Part shown: positions 9,523-19,085 of the stretch, in pieces
Layout of the letters: each line of letters opens with the position of its first letter
Position numbering within the stretch: position 1 is the first letter of the stretch
DNA from: Candidatus Thermochlorobacter aerophilus
GTDB lineage: Bacteria > Bacteroidota > Chlorobiia > Chlorobiales > Thermochlorobacteraceae
Length of the DNA stretch: 64,000 nt
NCBI GenBank assembly: GCA_002794105.1
Contig: PHFL01000067.1
Location: 1 to 64,000 of the forward strand
Direction: 5' to 3'
Position numbers and translations under genes: made by a program
Notes under the pieces: generated by a model
Databases searched by the model: none
Told to the model about the DNA's origin: nothing
What the model saw: the letters and a program-made list of their open reading frames with translations, nothing else

Positions 9523-9560
9523 CGAGAACTTAGGGTTTTCAACACTAACCTTTTCAGGTC

Positions 9561-10547
9561 ATGTTTTTTAGCGAATCGCCTTGGATGTGGGGCGGCTTTT
9601 TCTTGATAGTTGGGTTTATTCTTGCTCTTGACTTAGGAATTTTGAACCGTGAAGCACATCGCGTTACGCCGAAAGCCGCTTTAGGCTGGGTCTGCCTCTG
9701 GGTATCTTTAGCCCTTGGTTTTGCTGCTGCCATCTGGTATTTCTATGGGGCAGTGAAAGCAACGGACTTTATTACCGCCTACCTCATCGAGCAATCTCTT
9801 TCGGTCGATAATCTCTTCGTTTTCGTTTTGGTCTTTCGCTTCTTCAGAGTGGAAGATAAGTATCAGCATCGAGTGCTGTTTTGGGGCGTCTTGGGTGCAA
9901 TTGTCATGCGTGCCATTTTCATCTTTGCAGGCGTGGCGCTCATCAACAAGTTTCACTGGGTTACCTATGTCTTTGGCGGTTTTCTTGTCTACACAGGCAT
10001 CAAGTTTTTCTTTGAAAGCGAAGAAAAAGAAGCCGACTTTGCTGAAACGGTTGGCGTGCGTTTGGTCAAGCGCTTCTTTTCGGTCTCACGCAACTACGAT
10101 GGACAAAAGTTTTTCACTATTGAAAATGGCAAACGCATGGCAACACCGATGTTTTTGGTGCTGGTCGTAATTGAAATCACTGACCTCATTTTTGCATTGG
10201 ATTCTATTCCAGCTGTGCTTGCTATCAGTTCCGATGTGTTTATCGTCTTTACCTCCAACATCTTTGCCATCATGGGGCTACGCTCAATGTACTTTTTACT
10301 TGCTGACATTGTTGACCGCTTCATATACCTCAAGTATGGTTTGGCAGTGATTCTGACATTTGTAGGGGTTAAAATGGTGGCAGCAGGTATCAACGAAGCA
10401 TGGAAGGTTCCTTCGTCGGTGTCGCTGTCGGTGGTGGCTAGTATATTGGCAGTGTCGATTGCGATGTCGCTACTTATCAAGCCAAAGCCGAAGCCAAAGT
10501 CGGCAGAAGAGCGCCCTGATGTGGTCGAGGAAAGTTCTCAAGTCTAG
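9561..10547 (+). CDS. TerC/Alx family membrane protein
   Basis: 328 residues with about eight to nine membrane helices. The family signatures are SLSVDNLFVFVLVF (about residue 77) and EITDLIFALDSIPAVLAIS (about 205), both carrying the conserved acidic residues. Alx/TerC proteins of this subclass are linked to manganese export and, historically, tellurite resistance. A charged tail (PKPKPKSAEERPDVVEESS) ends the protein. It lies 38 bases after the FabL-like gene, close enough for one transcript. No yybP-ykoY-type manganese riboswitch fits in that gap. Confidence 0.87.
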   Translation: MFFSESPWMWGGFFLIVGFILALDLGILNREAHRVTPKAALGWVCLWVSLALGFAAAIWYFYGAVKATDFITAYLIEQSLSVDNLFVFVLVFRFFRVEDKYQHRVLFWGVLGAIVMRAIFIFAGVALINKFHWVTYVFGGFLVYTGIKFFFESEEKEADFAETVGVRLVKRFFSVSRNYDGQKFFTIENGKRMATPMFLVLVVIEITDLIFALDSIPAVLAISSDVFIVFTSNIFAIMGLRSMYFLLADIVDRFIYLKYGLAVILTFVGVKMVAAGINEAWKVPSSVSLSVVASILAVSIAMSLLIKPKPKPKSAEERPDVVEESSQV

Positions 10548-10634
10548 GTTGTGTTGACAATTAGGTTAGGTGAATGCATGCTCTGGAAAGGATACGAATT
10601 GAACCGATTATAACTCAGTGTCTTGCAGATGCAC

Positions 10635-10703
10635 TGTCATGCTGAACGGAGCGAACGAAGTGAAGCATCCATAGTGAATTTCTCGCTGACGCTCGGAATG
10701 ACA
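10635..10703. repeat. Palindromic TGTCAT repeat, locus 3
   Basis: A third intergenic copy of the palindromic family (left end TGTCATGCTGAACGGAGCG, right end GCTCGGAATGACA). The rest of the 323-base gap 10548-10870 holds no gene I can support; it also contains a perfect 8-bp hairpin GGGCGAGC/GCTCGCCC at 10824-10846 without a T-run on the useful side for either neighbour. Confidence 0.8.
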
Positions 10704-10870
10704 ACACCAGTGCGCAGAACATCTGTGCTTTGCAACATCACGACAAAAGACAAGTGTAGAGCAGTGTAGCAAAACTTGCTCATTCATTTGTCAACACGAC
10801 CTAACCTTTTGCGCATGATTTTTGGGCGAGCGTGTGTTGCTCGCCCGTTGTGCTGGCTTTCTGGCTGGCT

Positions 10871-12307
10871 TTAGGCAAGAATGCCATGCGCCACCATGAT
10901 TTCGCGTGCGGCTTTATTTCCAGTCTCTACTGCCCCTTCCATTGAGTCGTAGAATCGATTGCGTGTGTAGCCGCCTGCAAGGAAGAGATTTTTCACAGGT
11001 GTTTTTTGCGTCGGTCGCTTGGCATCCATGCCCGGCACAGCAGCATAGACTGACTGCGGAATGCGCACAATCGTATGCTTGAGAATTTTTGCTCCCTTTG
11101 AAGTTTCAGGGAAAATATCGCGCACGCTAGCATCAACCTTTGCGATAATTTCCTCATCGGAAAGATGCATGAAGTACTTGGCTGGCGCAACGCCAAACTC
11201 AAAGCGCGATTTGCCTTGGTGCGTCAGACCGCGCAGCACGGCATAGTCAGGTGTGGTGTTTGCCATATCGGCATAGAATGGGATAACGCCATCGGGTGAG
11301 AACATGATGTTATCAATGTAGCTAATCTGCTTGTCATACCAGAGCTGCACGGTGATAACAGGCACGCCTTGAAACTCATCAATGTTGCGGAAGAACTGAT
11401 ACTTTTCTTTCAGGCTCTCAGGCAAAACTTTTTTGAGGTTATGCACAGGCAGTGCAGTCAGGTAGTAGTCGGCAGTAAGAATTTCACCATTTGCCATTTG
11501 CACGCCTGTGATTTGTTCGCCGTCGTAGAGCAGGGTGACGGCTTTTGCTTCGGTGTGAATTTTACCGCCTTTTTTGCGAATGTAATTTGCCAGTGGAGCA
11601 ATCAAATACTCTTCTGGAGACCCTTTAAGAAAGCCCATCATGGAGGCTTTCGGGACACGCAGAAATTCGCCTGCTACATCAATAACGATTTTGGCGGAAA
11701 TCTCTTCAGGTGGTAGAAACTTCAGTGCCAGCGACATCGGCACGAACATTTTTTTCAGTAGCCTTTTGCTGACGCCTTGTCTCTGGTGCCATTCTTCATA
11801 GGTCATCTTGTCTTGTTCAGCATAATACTTTTGACCGCCAAAGAGAATAGGCATAAGCATTTTGGTAAAGGTAATCATCTCGGTGAGCGTAAAGTAGTGG
11901 TTGCTCGTTATCGCTGGAATGAGGTGGAAGGGGCTGGGCAGTTTCCAAGTGCGGAACACAAACCGCTCACCTTTTGAAAGGGTGTAGGTTAGCTCATGTT
12001 TCTTCCAAAGAATGTACTGGTATGTGCCCAGTTCTTTCATCAGCTCATAAATTTCTCGATATGCCCCAAAGAAGCAATGCAGCCCAGTTTCAATCCAATC
12101 TCCTTCTGCATCCTTCCATGAGGAGACTTTACCGCCCAGTATGTTGCGCTTTTCGAGCAGCTCGACTTGAAAGCCGTTATCGACCAAGCGCTTTGCCGCT
12201 GCCAGACCGGCTAACCCGCCGCCAAGAATGAGCACACGGTTTCCACCTGTTTGTGTGCGCGGCGAAATTGTAACTTCTGCTGTCATATCGTTTTGGAATC
12301 CTTTCAT
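10871..12307 (-). CDS. Carotene desaturase, plant/cyanobacterial type (CrtP/CrtQ family)
   Basis: 478 residues, FAD-dependent. The dinucleotide-binding motif ILGGGLAGLAAAKRL (about residue 26) is followed by LEKRNILGGKVSSW and the family-specific block GDWIETGLHCFFGAY (about 70). The C-terminal FAD motif is NLFLAGGYTRNRFYDSMEGA (about 441). It desaturates phytoene or zeta-carotene on the way to lycopene in the poly-cis route used by green sulfur bacteria and cyanobacteria. The features are mixed: EEWHQRQGV looks like CrtP (phytoene), SMMGFLKGSPEEYL like CrtQ (zeta-carotene), so the exact step is left open. Alternative start at residue 8. The gene stands 54 bases downstream of the start-distal end of a kinase gene on the same strand. 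Confidence 0.85.
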   Translation of the reverse strand: MKGFQNDMTAEVTISPRTQTGGNRVLILGGGLAGLAAAKRLVDNGFQVELLEKRNILGGKVSSWKDAEGDWIETGLHCFFGAYREIYELMKELGTYQYILWKKHELTYTLSKGERFVFRTWKLPSPFHLIPAITSNHYFTLTEMITFTKMLMPILFGGQKYYAEQDKMTYEEWHQRQGVSKRLLKKMFVPMSLALKFLPPEEISAKIVIDVAGEFLRVPKASMMGFLKGSPEEYLIAPLANYIRKKGGKIHTEAKAVTLLYDGEQITGVQMANGEILTADYYLTALPVHNLKKVLPESLKEKYQFFRNIDEFQGVPVITVQLWYDKQISYIDNIMFSPDGVIPFYADMANTTPDYAVLRGLTHQGKSRFEFGVAPAKYFMHLSDEEIIAKVDASVRDIFPETSKGAKILKHTIVRIPQSVYAAVPGMDAKRPTQKTPVKNLFLAGGYTRNRFYDSMEGAVETGNKAAREIMVAHGILA

Positions 12308-12361
12308 TCAGATTGGTTTGATGACTACACTGCAAAACTGAATTCTTTGGTAGGACGTTTT

Positions 12362-15238
12362 TTATGCCTTGCGATGCGCTTCCGCCAGTGCCTGGAGCAG
12401 TTTTGCCGCTTCAAAGGGCTTTTGCAAAAAGGCTTCTGCATTTTCACGTTTTAGTAAGGTGATACGCTCGCTATCCAAGAAACCGCTTGCGACAATGATT
12501 TTGAGCGTTGGACTAATCTTACGCAAGGCTTGCACCGTCTTCAGACTGTCCATATCTGCCATGCTCATATCAACTACCGCTGCAACAATGCTTTCCTGAT
12601 GCTGCTTAAGTAGCTCTATGCCTGCTTGCCCTGTCAGTGCCGTCAAGGCAGAGTAGCCATGTGCAGTAAGCAAACTTTTCACACTGTCGCAGACCGCTGC
12701 TTCATCGTCGATAACGAGAATGTACTCGCCTTGTCCTCGCCGCATTTGAGCTTGCGCTTGTGCTGTCTCCTGACGACCAGTGTCGATCTTCTGCTGCCAC
12801 ACAGGCAGATACACTCTGAACACCGTGCCTTTGCCCAGTTCACTATAGACATTGATGAAACCTTGGTGATGCTTCACAATTGAAAATACTGTGGAGAGCC
12901 CAAGTCCGGTGCCCTTGCCAACTTCTTTTGTGGTAAAAAAGGGCTCAAAGATTTTATCTAAGACTTCAGGTGACATGCCGGTGCCTGTATCGCTGACGGA
13001 GATGCGCACATACTGACCGATTTTAGCATCAAGGTGAATCAGGGCATTACGCTCACCGACCGAAAAGGGCTCCAAGTGAAAGGTAAGTTCGCCGCCAGCT
13101 GGCATAGCATCGCGGGCATTGACTGCTAGGTTCAGCAGCGCTTGATAAATCTGCGTGGGGTCAGCTTTTACCAGCGGCAAATCTTCTGCCACTTGGGTCT
13201 TAATCAGAATGTTTTTGGGGAAAGTGTTTTTGATAAAGTCAATTAGCTCTTGCATCAAATTTGCCAAGTTGCATGGCTGCATGTCGCCCGTAGTGCCGCG
13301 TGCAAAGTTAAGGATTTGTTGCACCAGTTGCGTGCCACGCTCCAAATTACGCTGCAGTGTTTTTATCCATTTTTGGCTTTTTTCATCGCTGAGCTTTGTT
13401 TCCAGCAACTCCAATGAGAGCAGCATTGGGGTGAAAATGTTATTGAGGTCATGCGCAATGCCGCCTGCCAGTCGTCCAAGACTGTCCAAACGTTGTGCGC
13501 GCAAAAATTGCTCTTGCAATCGCCACCGCTCGGTCACATCTCGGTCGATGGTAATGATGGCTTTTTGCTTTTCTTGCTCGTTGTAAGTCAAAATCCAGTT
13601 ACTTTCCACTCTTAGCTCTTCGCCCGTTTTGCGACGCTTTTTCAGCTCCCCGCTCCAGTGCCCTGCTCTTAGCACATTTTGAACAATTTGCTTGATGTCA
13701 TCTTGGTTTTCACCCCACAGAATTTTTGCGGCGGACTTGTTCATCACTTCACTTGCTGAAAAGCCATAGATGAGCTCGGCGCCTTTGTTCCAGAACAGGA
13801 TTCGGCCATCGAGGTCGCGGATGATAACGGCATCGCGCATGCTATCGATGAGCATAGATTGCTCTTTGAGTTTGGCTTCAGCCTGTTTGCGCTCGGTAAT
13901 GTCTTTCATAGCGCCCACCATGCGGTAGGGCTTGCCATGGGCATCAAGCAGAAAATCGCCGTTATCTTCTACATAGATGTATGTGCCATCTTTGCGCTTG
14001 AAGCGATAAATGACATGATAGGGCATTTTAGTTAAGATGGCATGCTCCAGCTCTTTTGTTGCTATGACATAATCGTCAGGGTGAATCAGCTTCTTCCACT
14101 CTTGCAAATTGATTTGAGCAAATTCTTCAGGGGTGAAGCCTGTTACTTGCAAAATTGCGCCTGCCCACTGAATCTGTCCAGTTGCTAAATCAAGGTCGTA
14201 TATGAGCTGTCCTGTATTTTCTGCTGCCAGTCGGTAGCGGTCTTCGCTGGCGCGCAGCGCTTCTTCATATTTCTTGCGCTCAGTAATGTCACGCTGAATG
14301 CCAAAGTGCCCAATGAACTTGCCTTCTGCATTAAAAAGTGGCACACATTGCCCTTCAACCCAGATTTGTGAGCCATCCGCCCGCCGCTCATCTCTAATTA
14401 CGATTTGGCGACCTCTGTCAAGATTTTCTCGCCATATTCTGCGACCGTATTCGATATCGTGGGCGTAAAAATCTGCTGGGGTTCTGCCAAGAAATTCTTC
14501 TCGGCTCATGCCATACTGGGCAAGAATAGCATCGTTGGCTTCGGTCATGCGCTGGTGGCTAAAGATGTAATCCAGTGCCGCTTCCTTATCGGGTGCATTG
14601 TACCATTCAACAGGTTTATCGAGCATCATAAAATAAAGCCCATCGAGGGCTTGATTGAAGAACAGATTGAAGCGTTGATACTGCTCTTGCGCTTGTTTTT
14701 CTGCCTTGGTCAGCTCACTGGTTTCCGACGCCCTGACCAGCCAAGCGGGATTGCCTGCAAAGACCATGCGCTGCGCTTGCACACGTACCGCAATTTGTTT
14801 GCCACTTTTGGTGCGGCATAGCCACTGCATGCTATATGTTTTTTTCTTGTTCGCACGTTCTATTGCTTTTAGGACATTTGGCGCATCATCGGGCATGAGA
14901 ATTTCCGCCACCGTCATTGACGCAAACTCTCGCTTGGAATAGCCGTAGCGCCTTGTGGCAGCTTTGTTTGCCGCTAAAATGTTGAGCGTTTTTGCGTCGT
15001 ATATCCACATTGGCGCTGGATGGTTCTGAAAGAGCGCGTCGTAGAGCTCTTTTGTCTCTTGCGCCTTGAAAGGGAGACTTTGATTTCTGGGTTTGGACGC
15101 TGCGGCTGCACGCTGCATGTTTGCACGTGGCTTGCCAGATTTGGGGGCAGTCTTTTCCTTTGCCTTGCGAGATGCCTTAGGTTGAAAAGGAGAGGTTATT
15201 TTTGACGCCTTTGGCGCCCGCTTTTGTGAATTAGCCAT
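12362..15238 (-). CDS. PAS hybrid sensor histidine kinase with receiver
   Basis: 958 residues, apparently cytoplasmic: no membrane segment. A Lys/Ala-rich basic region (about 1-60) is followed by four PAS domains (about 65-180, 190-325, 335-450, 460-575), then HisKA with the phospho-His in GGIAHDLNNI (about 605), a HATPase with NAVNARDAM (N-box), GTGMSP and [14 protein letters not shown], and a C-terminal receiver (about 838-955) with IDDE, the acceptor Asp in VVDMSM and Lys in LQKPFE. The receiver suggests a phosphorelay. The signal is not evident. Divergent from the Yip1 gene at 15398. Confidence 0.9.
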   Translation of the reverse strand: MANSQKRAPKASKITSPFQPKASRKAKEKTAPKSGKPRANMQRAAAASKPRNQSLPFKAQETKELYDALFQNHPAPMWIYDAKTLNILAANKAATRRYGYSKREFASMTVAEILMPDDAPNVLKAIERANKKKTYSMQWLCRTKSGKQIAVRVQAQRMVFAGNPAWLVRASETSELTKAEKQAQEQYQRFNLFFNQALDGLYFMMLDKPVEWYNAPDKEAALDYIFSHQRMTEANDAILAQYGMSREEFLGRTPADFYAHDIEYGRRIWRENLDRGRQIVIRDERRADGSQIWVEGQCVPLFNAEGKFIGHFGIQRDITERKKYEEALRASEDRYRLAAENTGQLIYDLDLATGQIQWAGAILQVTGFTPEEFAQINLQEWKKLIHPDDYVIATKELEHAILTKMPYHVIYRFKRKDGTYIYVEDNGDFLLDAHGKPYRMVGAMKDITERKQAEAKLKEQSMLIDSMRDAVIIRDLDGRILFWNKGAELIYGFSASEVMNKSAAKILWGENQDDIKQIVQNVLRAGHWSGELKKRRKTGEELRVESNWILTYNEQEKQKAIITIDRDVTERWRLQEQFLRAQRLDSLGRLAGGIAHDLNNIFTPMLLSLELLETKLSDEKSQKWIKTLQRNLERGTQLVQQILNFARGTTGDMQPCNLANLMQELIDFIKNTFPKNILIKTQVAEDLPLVKADPTQIYQALLNLAVNARDAMPAGGELTFHLEPFSVGERNALIHLDAKIGQYVRISVSDTGTGMSPEVLDKIFEPFFTTKEVGKGTGLGLSTVFSIVKHHQGFINVYSELGKGTVFRVYLPVWQQKIDTGRQETAQAQAQMRRGQGEYILVIDDEAAVCDSVKSLLTAHGYSALTALTGQAGIELLKQHQESIVAAVVDMSMADMDSLKTVQALRKISPTLKIIVASGFLDSERITLLKRENAEAFLQKPFEAAKLLQALAEAHRKA

Positions 15239-15397
15239 GCAAAAAGTGATGCATTACCTATCTTTTGCCTCTGTTATCGCCCTAGTGTTGTCTTTACTGC
15301 GGCAACTTCAATCGGAGCGATAGGATTGCAGAAGTGAAGATAAACAAAAACAGATGTGAAATTTCCATTAAAGTTTTTTTAATTTTTTGCACTGTGT

Positions 15398-15973
15398 ATG
15401 CTTAGCTTCATTCTTCGCAGGGTCTATGCCATTTTGGTTTCTCCTGAATCGGAATGGCGCACTATTGCGCAAGAGCCTGTCTATGACCCACAAGACCTCG
15501 TTCGCGACTATGCCATGCCCCTGATTGTTACCGCCATACTCCTTGAGGTGATTGTTTCGGGCATCTTAACGGGCATCAAGATTAAGTTGGTCTGGATTGC
15601 GCTGGTGCATTTTGCACTGCTGGCGCTTTTGCTTGCTATTACCACTTCGCTGATTCAGAGTTTTGCGACGCGTTTTCAATCTTGTGATGAGCGCACCGAG
15701 GTGGCAAAAGTCGCCGTCTATGGCTCTACGCCGATATGGCTGGCTGCGATGCTGTCTGCATTCTTCATGTTCAATGCATTTTTTTCTTTTGTCTTGAAAC
15801 TGGCAGGCTTGACTTATGCCATTTACCTCTACAGCTTAGGTCTTGGTCCTGTACTAAACACGCCTGTGGGACAACGCCGCAACTTTTCTACCGTAATTGC
15901 CATGATGGTGTTTTTAATTTTTGGCATGACGCGCTTGCTTAGCGCAGGTGCCGAGCGATTTTTCAATCGATAA
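15398..15973 (+). CDS. Yip1-family integral membrane protein
   Basis: 191 residues with about five membrane helices (roughly 43-60, 65-85, 110-135, 137-150, 165-185). The N-terminus FILRRVYAILVSPESEWRTI is the typical start of bacterial Yip1-domain proteins. Function in bacteria is unknown. It starts a run of plus-strand genes; the next gene begins 15 bases after it. The 159-base divergent gap upstream contains an AT-rich stretch (15361-15390) that may carry promoters. Confidence 0.75.
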   Translation: MLSFILRRVYAILVSPESEWRTIAQEPVYDPQDLVRDYAMPLIVTAILLEVIVSGILTGIKIKLVWIALVHFALLALLLAITTSLIQSFATRFQSCDERTEVAKVAVYGSTPIWLAAMLSAFFMFNAFFSFVLKLAGLTYAIYLYSLGLGPVLNTPVGQRRNFSTVIAMMVFLIFGMTRLLSAGAERFFNR

Positions 15974-15988
15974 AGTTCTTCGGTCAGA

Positions 15989-17302
15989 ATGAGAAGGCGT
16001 GGCTTTATCAAGTTGATACCGGTCTTTGGTCTTATTGCGCTGCTTGGTTTGGCACGCAGTGTGGGCGCACAAAGCGCGCAAGAGTGGTTGGATAAAGGCA
16101 TTGAGCAATTGGAGCGAGAGGAATACGCAGCGGCTTTGCTTTCTTTGAGCCGTGCCCTGCAAAAAGATTCGCTAACGCTATGGCAAGCCTACACCAAACG
16201 TGGCTATGCGCGTCTGCACCTGCAAGATACACTTGGCGCCATGCAAGATTACACACAGGCGATTCGCCTGCAGCGCAATCATCCTGATGCTTACTTTTAC
16301 CGCGCCATGCTGCACTTGGCGCTGAAGGATTATCCACGTAGCATTGCCGATTTTTCTGCGGTGATTTTCCTCAATCCCAAATTGCCTGCCGCGTTCTACT
16401 ACCGAGCCCTTGCCAAATTCCAGATTGGTGAATTTGATGAAGCCAAAAACGATGCCTCGGCAGCACTCGAGCTTGAAAACAAATTCGCTGATGCCTATTC
16501 CCTGCGCGGCTTATGCCATGTTGCCCTGCAAAACGATACACTTGCCATCAACGATTTTTCGCAGGCACTAAAAATTCGACCGCATTCTGAAGATTACTAT
16601 CAGCGCGGGATGGCACGTTTGCGCCTGCATCGCTCCCTTGAAGCCCTGTTAGACTTTGATAACGCCATTGCACTTAGTAGCAATGAAGCTAAGTTTTACT
16701 ATGCACGTGGCTTGGCTAAGCGTGATGTGGGCATGCGCTCTGAGGCATTCCCAGATTTTCTGACTGCTCGTGCAAAGGGTTATGAGGCTGCTGAAGCCTA
16801 TCTCAAACTCTATGGCGAGAGCGAAGAAAAACGTCGTGAAGACTCGCTACGGATTTACAGCACACGCGAAATTGTCGTCGAAGCCAATGCGCCTGAATTT
16901 GAGAAGTTTGTCAAAGACACTCGCTCTGTAGTGCAGCAGGGCATTGCTGTGGCGCAATATGCTTCAGAGCAACTTAGTGCTGGCTTTGCGCCTGTGGTCT
17001 TACCCAACGCCAGCCTTGACATGACACCCAACGAGTGCAACAAGGTCTTGATTCAAGTGCGGCGCCCAAGTCAAATTCCGATTCAGTGCATCGCGCAACT
17101 TTTGCGCGAGCAAGCCGCCAAGACTAACGATGCGGTCATCAAAGATTTTTCACTTCAATTGACGACGCTGGTGCGCGAAATGGATATTGCCCGACAAATG
17201 CCCCTTGCCGCCTTCGAGATGCGCTCTCGCCTGCTGGATGCACGCAAACTCTTGCAGCAGCTTAGTGACTATCTTGCCAAAAAACAGCAATCGCTTCGCT
17301 GA
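15989..17302 (+). CDS. Exported tetratricopeptide-repeat protein
   Basis: 437 residues. An N-terminal signal peptide (basic MRRRGFIK, hydrophobic core, likely cleavage after VGA about residue 27) precedes about seven TPR units between residues 30 and 290 (for example YTKRGYARLHLQDTLGAMQD and YFYRAMLHLALKDYPRSIAD). The last 140 residues lack TPRs and are helical, with two cysteines (NECNKV, IQCIAQ). Probably periplasmic and a protein-binding scaffold; partner unknown. It is likely in an operon with the Yip1 gene before it and the ZapE-like ATPase five bases after it. Confidence 0.82.
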   Translation: MRRRGFIKLIPVFGLIALLGLARSVGAQSAQEWLDKGIEQLEREEYAAALLSLSRALQKDSLTLWQAYTKRGYARLHLQDTLGAMQDYTQAIRLQRNHPDAYFYRAMLHLALKDYPRSIADFSAVIFLNPKLPAAFYYRALAKFQIGEFDEAKNDASAALELENKFADAYSLRGLCHVALQNDTLAINDFSQALKIRPHSEDYYQRGMARLRLHRSLEALLDFDNAIALSSNEAKFYYARGLAKRDVGMRSEAFPDFLTARAKGYEAAEAYLKLYGESEEKRREDSLRIYSTREIVVEANAPEFEKFVKDTRSVVQQGIAVAQYASEQLSAGFAPVVLPNASLDMTPNECNKVLIQVRRPSQIPIQCIAQLLREQAAKTNDAVIKDFSLQLTTLVREMDIARQMPLAAFEMRSRLLDARKLLQQLSDYLAKKQQSLR

Positions 17303-17307
17303 TTGCC

Positions 17308-18360
17308 ATGAGCCACCGCACAACTTCCACAATTTCTGTGTTCTCTCTTGACAATTTTAAGCCTGAGCTGAATATCAAAAAGCTATCTCAAAAACTTGTG
17401 CCGCCGCCACGCTTTGCACAGGCTACACTTGACACCTACATTCCTGACCATGCACATCCGTCTCAACATGCTGCCAAAGAGTATCTGCGCAACTTCGTCC
17501 AACAGCTCAATCGTCGGCGCAATGGGCTTGAGAAATTTTTCAAGTCGTTTGCTTCGCCATCTGTCTTAGGGCTCTATCTTGATGGCGTGTTTGGTGTGGG
17601 AAAAACGCACTTGCTGGCAGGCGTGCATTCAGCTTTTGAAGGCAAGAAATTTTACCTCTCTTTTACGGAGCTCATGTATCTTATCGGATACCTTGGGCTT
17701 GCACGTGCTGCCGAAGAGTTGGGCACGGCGCACCTCATTGCCATCGACGAATTTGAGCTCGATGACCCCGGCAATACCACCATGGCGATTGGTTTTTTGC
17801 AACGCATGTTTGCCCGTAACATCGTTGTCGTAACCACATCCAACACGCCCCCTTCACGCCTTGGAGAAGGACGCTTCGCCGTTCAAGATTTTCAGCGTGA
17901 AATCGCCATGCTTTCTTCACACTTCCATGTTATCAAAATTGACGGCAGTGACTACCGGCAACGCCATGCTGTGCAAACTTCCGCTCACTCGACTTGGCAC
18001 TTGCCTAATGTGCGCAAACTGTTCTTGGATTACCATGTCGCAGCAGGACGCAAAAAAGCCTACTTTACCGCCGATGAACTTTTTCAACTGCTGCGCCAAT
18101 TTCATCCAATGCACTACCTTGAGCTGGCTGAAACACTTGGCGCTGTCTTCATCGAGCGGCTCTCACCCATTACTGACCAATTCGATGCACTGCGTTTCGT
18201 CTATTTCGTGGATAAGCTCTATGACCATCAATCCAAGTTTTTTGCGTCAGCGACTGTGCCGATTGAAGAGCTTTTCCCAAAAGAGTTTTACAAATCGGCT
18301 TATGCCAAAAAGTATCTGCGCTGTCTTTCGCGCCTAAGGGAAATGTGCACATTTGCCTGA
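17308..18360 (+). CDS. zapE: AFG1/ZapE-family ATPase
   Basis: 350 residues. Walker A is in LYLDGVFGVGKTHLL (about residue 90), Walker B in LIAIDEFELDDPGNT (about 147), and the sensor region is TTSNTPPSRLGEGRF (about 172) followed by DFQREI. These fit the AFG1/ZapE AAA family, which in proteobacteria acts at the division ring and in mitochondria in protein quality control. The wording of the motifs (IDEFELDDPG, EGRFAVQDFQREI) is closer to the actinobacterial-type branch than to E. coli ZapE (FDEFFVSD). So the E. coli division role is not safely transferable. Five bases separate it from the TPR gene. Confidence 0.78.
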   Translation: MSHRTTSTISVFSLDNFKPELNIKKLSQKLVPPPRFAQATLDTYIPDHAHPSQHAAKEYLRNFVQQLNRRRNGLEKFFKSFASPSVLGLYLDGVFGVGKTHLLAGVHSAFEGKKFYLSFTELMYLIGYLGLARAAEELGTAHLIAIDEFELDDPGNTTMAIGFLQRMFARNIVVVTTSNTPPSRLGEGRFAVQDFQREIAMLSSHFHVIKIDGSDYRQRHAVQTSAHSTWHLPNVRKLFLDYHVAAGRKKAYFTADELFQLLRQFHPMHYLELAETLGAVFIERLSPITDQFDALRFVYFVDKLYDHQSKFFASATVPIEELFPKEFYKSAYAKKYLRCLSRLREMCTFA

Positions 18361-18420
18361 ATCTTTGCCGCACTGCCATGCACGCAATTTGTATGAATTC
18401 GGTAACTTAGCGCACCTTAA

Positions 18421-19047
18421 ATGTCTCAACGCATGTTGCTGCGCTGGTTCTCTATACCAACAAAGTTTGCGCTCTTTATTGGGCTGTGGTGTCTTGTTCA
18501 AGGCTGTCAGGCGACCATGTCGTCCATGCGCTATAAAGCCAAGCCCGTCAGCCGTGAAGACATTTCAGCTTTGGAATCAGAATCAGCGGCAAGTGTTCCT
18601 TCTGCCGAAGCCGATACCCGAGAAGTCAGCCGTTTCAATGAAAGTTTGAAAGTTGCCGCTCTGGGCAGTGATGCTCGCGCGCGCCTAGATGCCGAGATTC
18701 AGCGCTATGTTGGCACCCGATACCACTATGGCAGTCAAGGCGAGCAGGGCTTTGATTGCTCTGGTTTTACAGGCAAAGTGTTTCGCGATGCGCTCAAAAT
18801 TGAACTGCCGCGCTCTTCTTCAGCGCAAGCACAGGTTGGCACGCCTGTCGCCAAGCAAGATTTACAGTTCGGTGATTTGGTTTTTTTCAACATCTATGGC
18901 AGAGGAATCTCGCATGTCGGCATTTACATTGGCAACGGCAACTTTGCTCATGCCAGCGTCAAAGTTGGAGTAACCATCAGTAATTTGAGCGAGCGTTACT
19001 ATCAGCAGCGTTATGTGACAGCCCGGCGCATTGTGCGTCTTCAGTAA
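18421..19047 (+). CDS. NlpC/P60 cell-wall hydrolase lipoprotein
   Basis: 208 residues. A signal peptide ends in the lipobox LVQGC, with Cys about residue 36, so the mature protein is probably a lipoprotein. The C-terminal NlpC/P60 domain (about 88-205) carries the catalytic Cys in FDCSGF, His in ISHVGIYIG and the third polar residue near NFAHAS. Such enzymes cleave peptide stems in peptidoglycan. A linker of about 50 residues separates lipobox and domain. It lies 60 bases after the ZapE-like gene. Confidence 0.88.
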   Translation: MSQRMLLRWFSIPTKFALFIGLWCLVQGCQATMSSMRYKAKPVSREDISALESESAASVPSAEADTREVSRFNESLKVAALGSDARARLDAEIQRYVGTRYHYGSQGEQGFDCSGFTGKVFRDALKIELPRSSSAQAQVGTPVAKQDLQFGDLVFFNIYGRGISHVGIYIGNGNFAHASVKVGVTISNLSERYYQQRYVTARRIVRLQ

Positions 19048-19085
19048 TTTTATCCACGCGCTTTAAGCTCGATAGCTCACGGTGA

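Noticed and set aside
9523..9560. Manganese riboswitch before TerC
   Set aside because: Only 38 bases separate the genes, too short for a yybP-ykoY aptamer.
10824..10846. Terminator between terC and the carotene desaturase
   Set aside because: An 8-bp perfect stem exists but lacks a following T-run in either gene direction.
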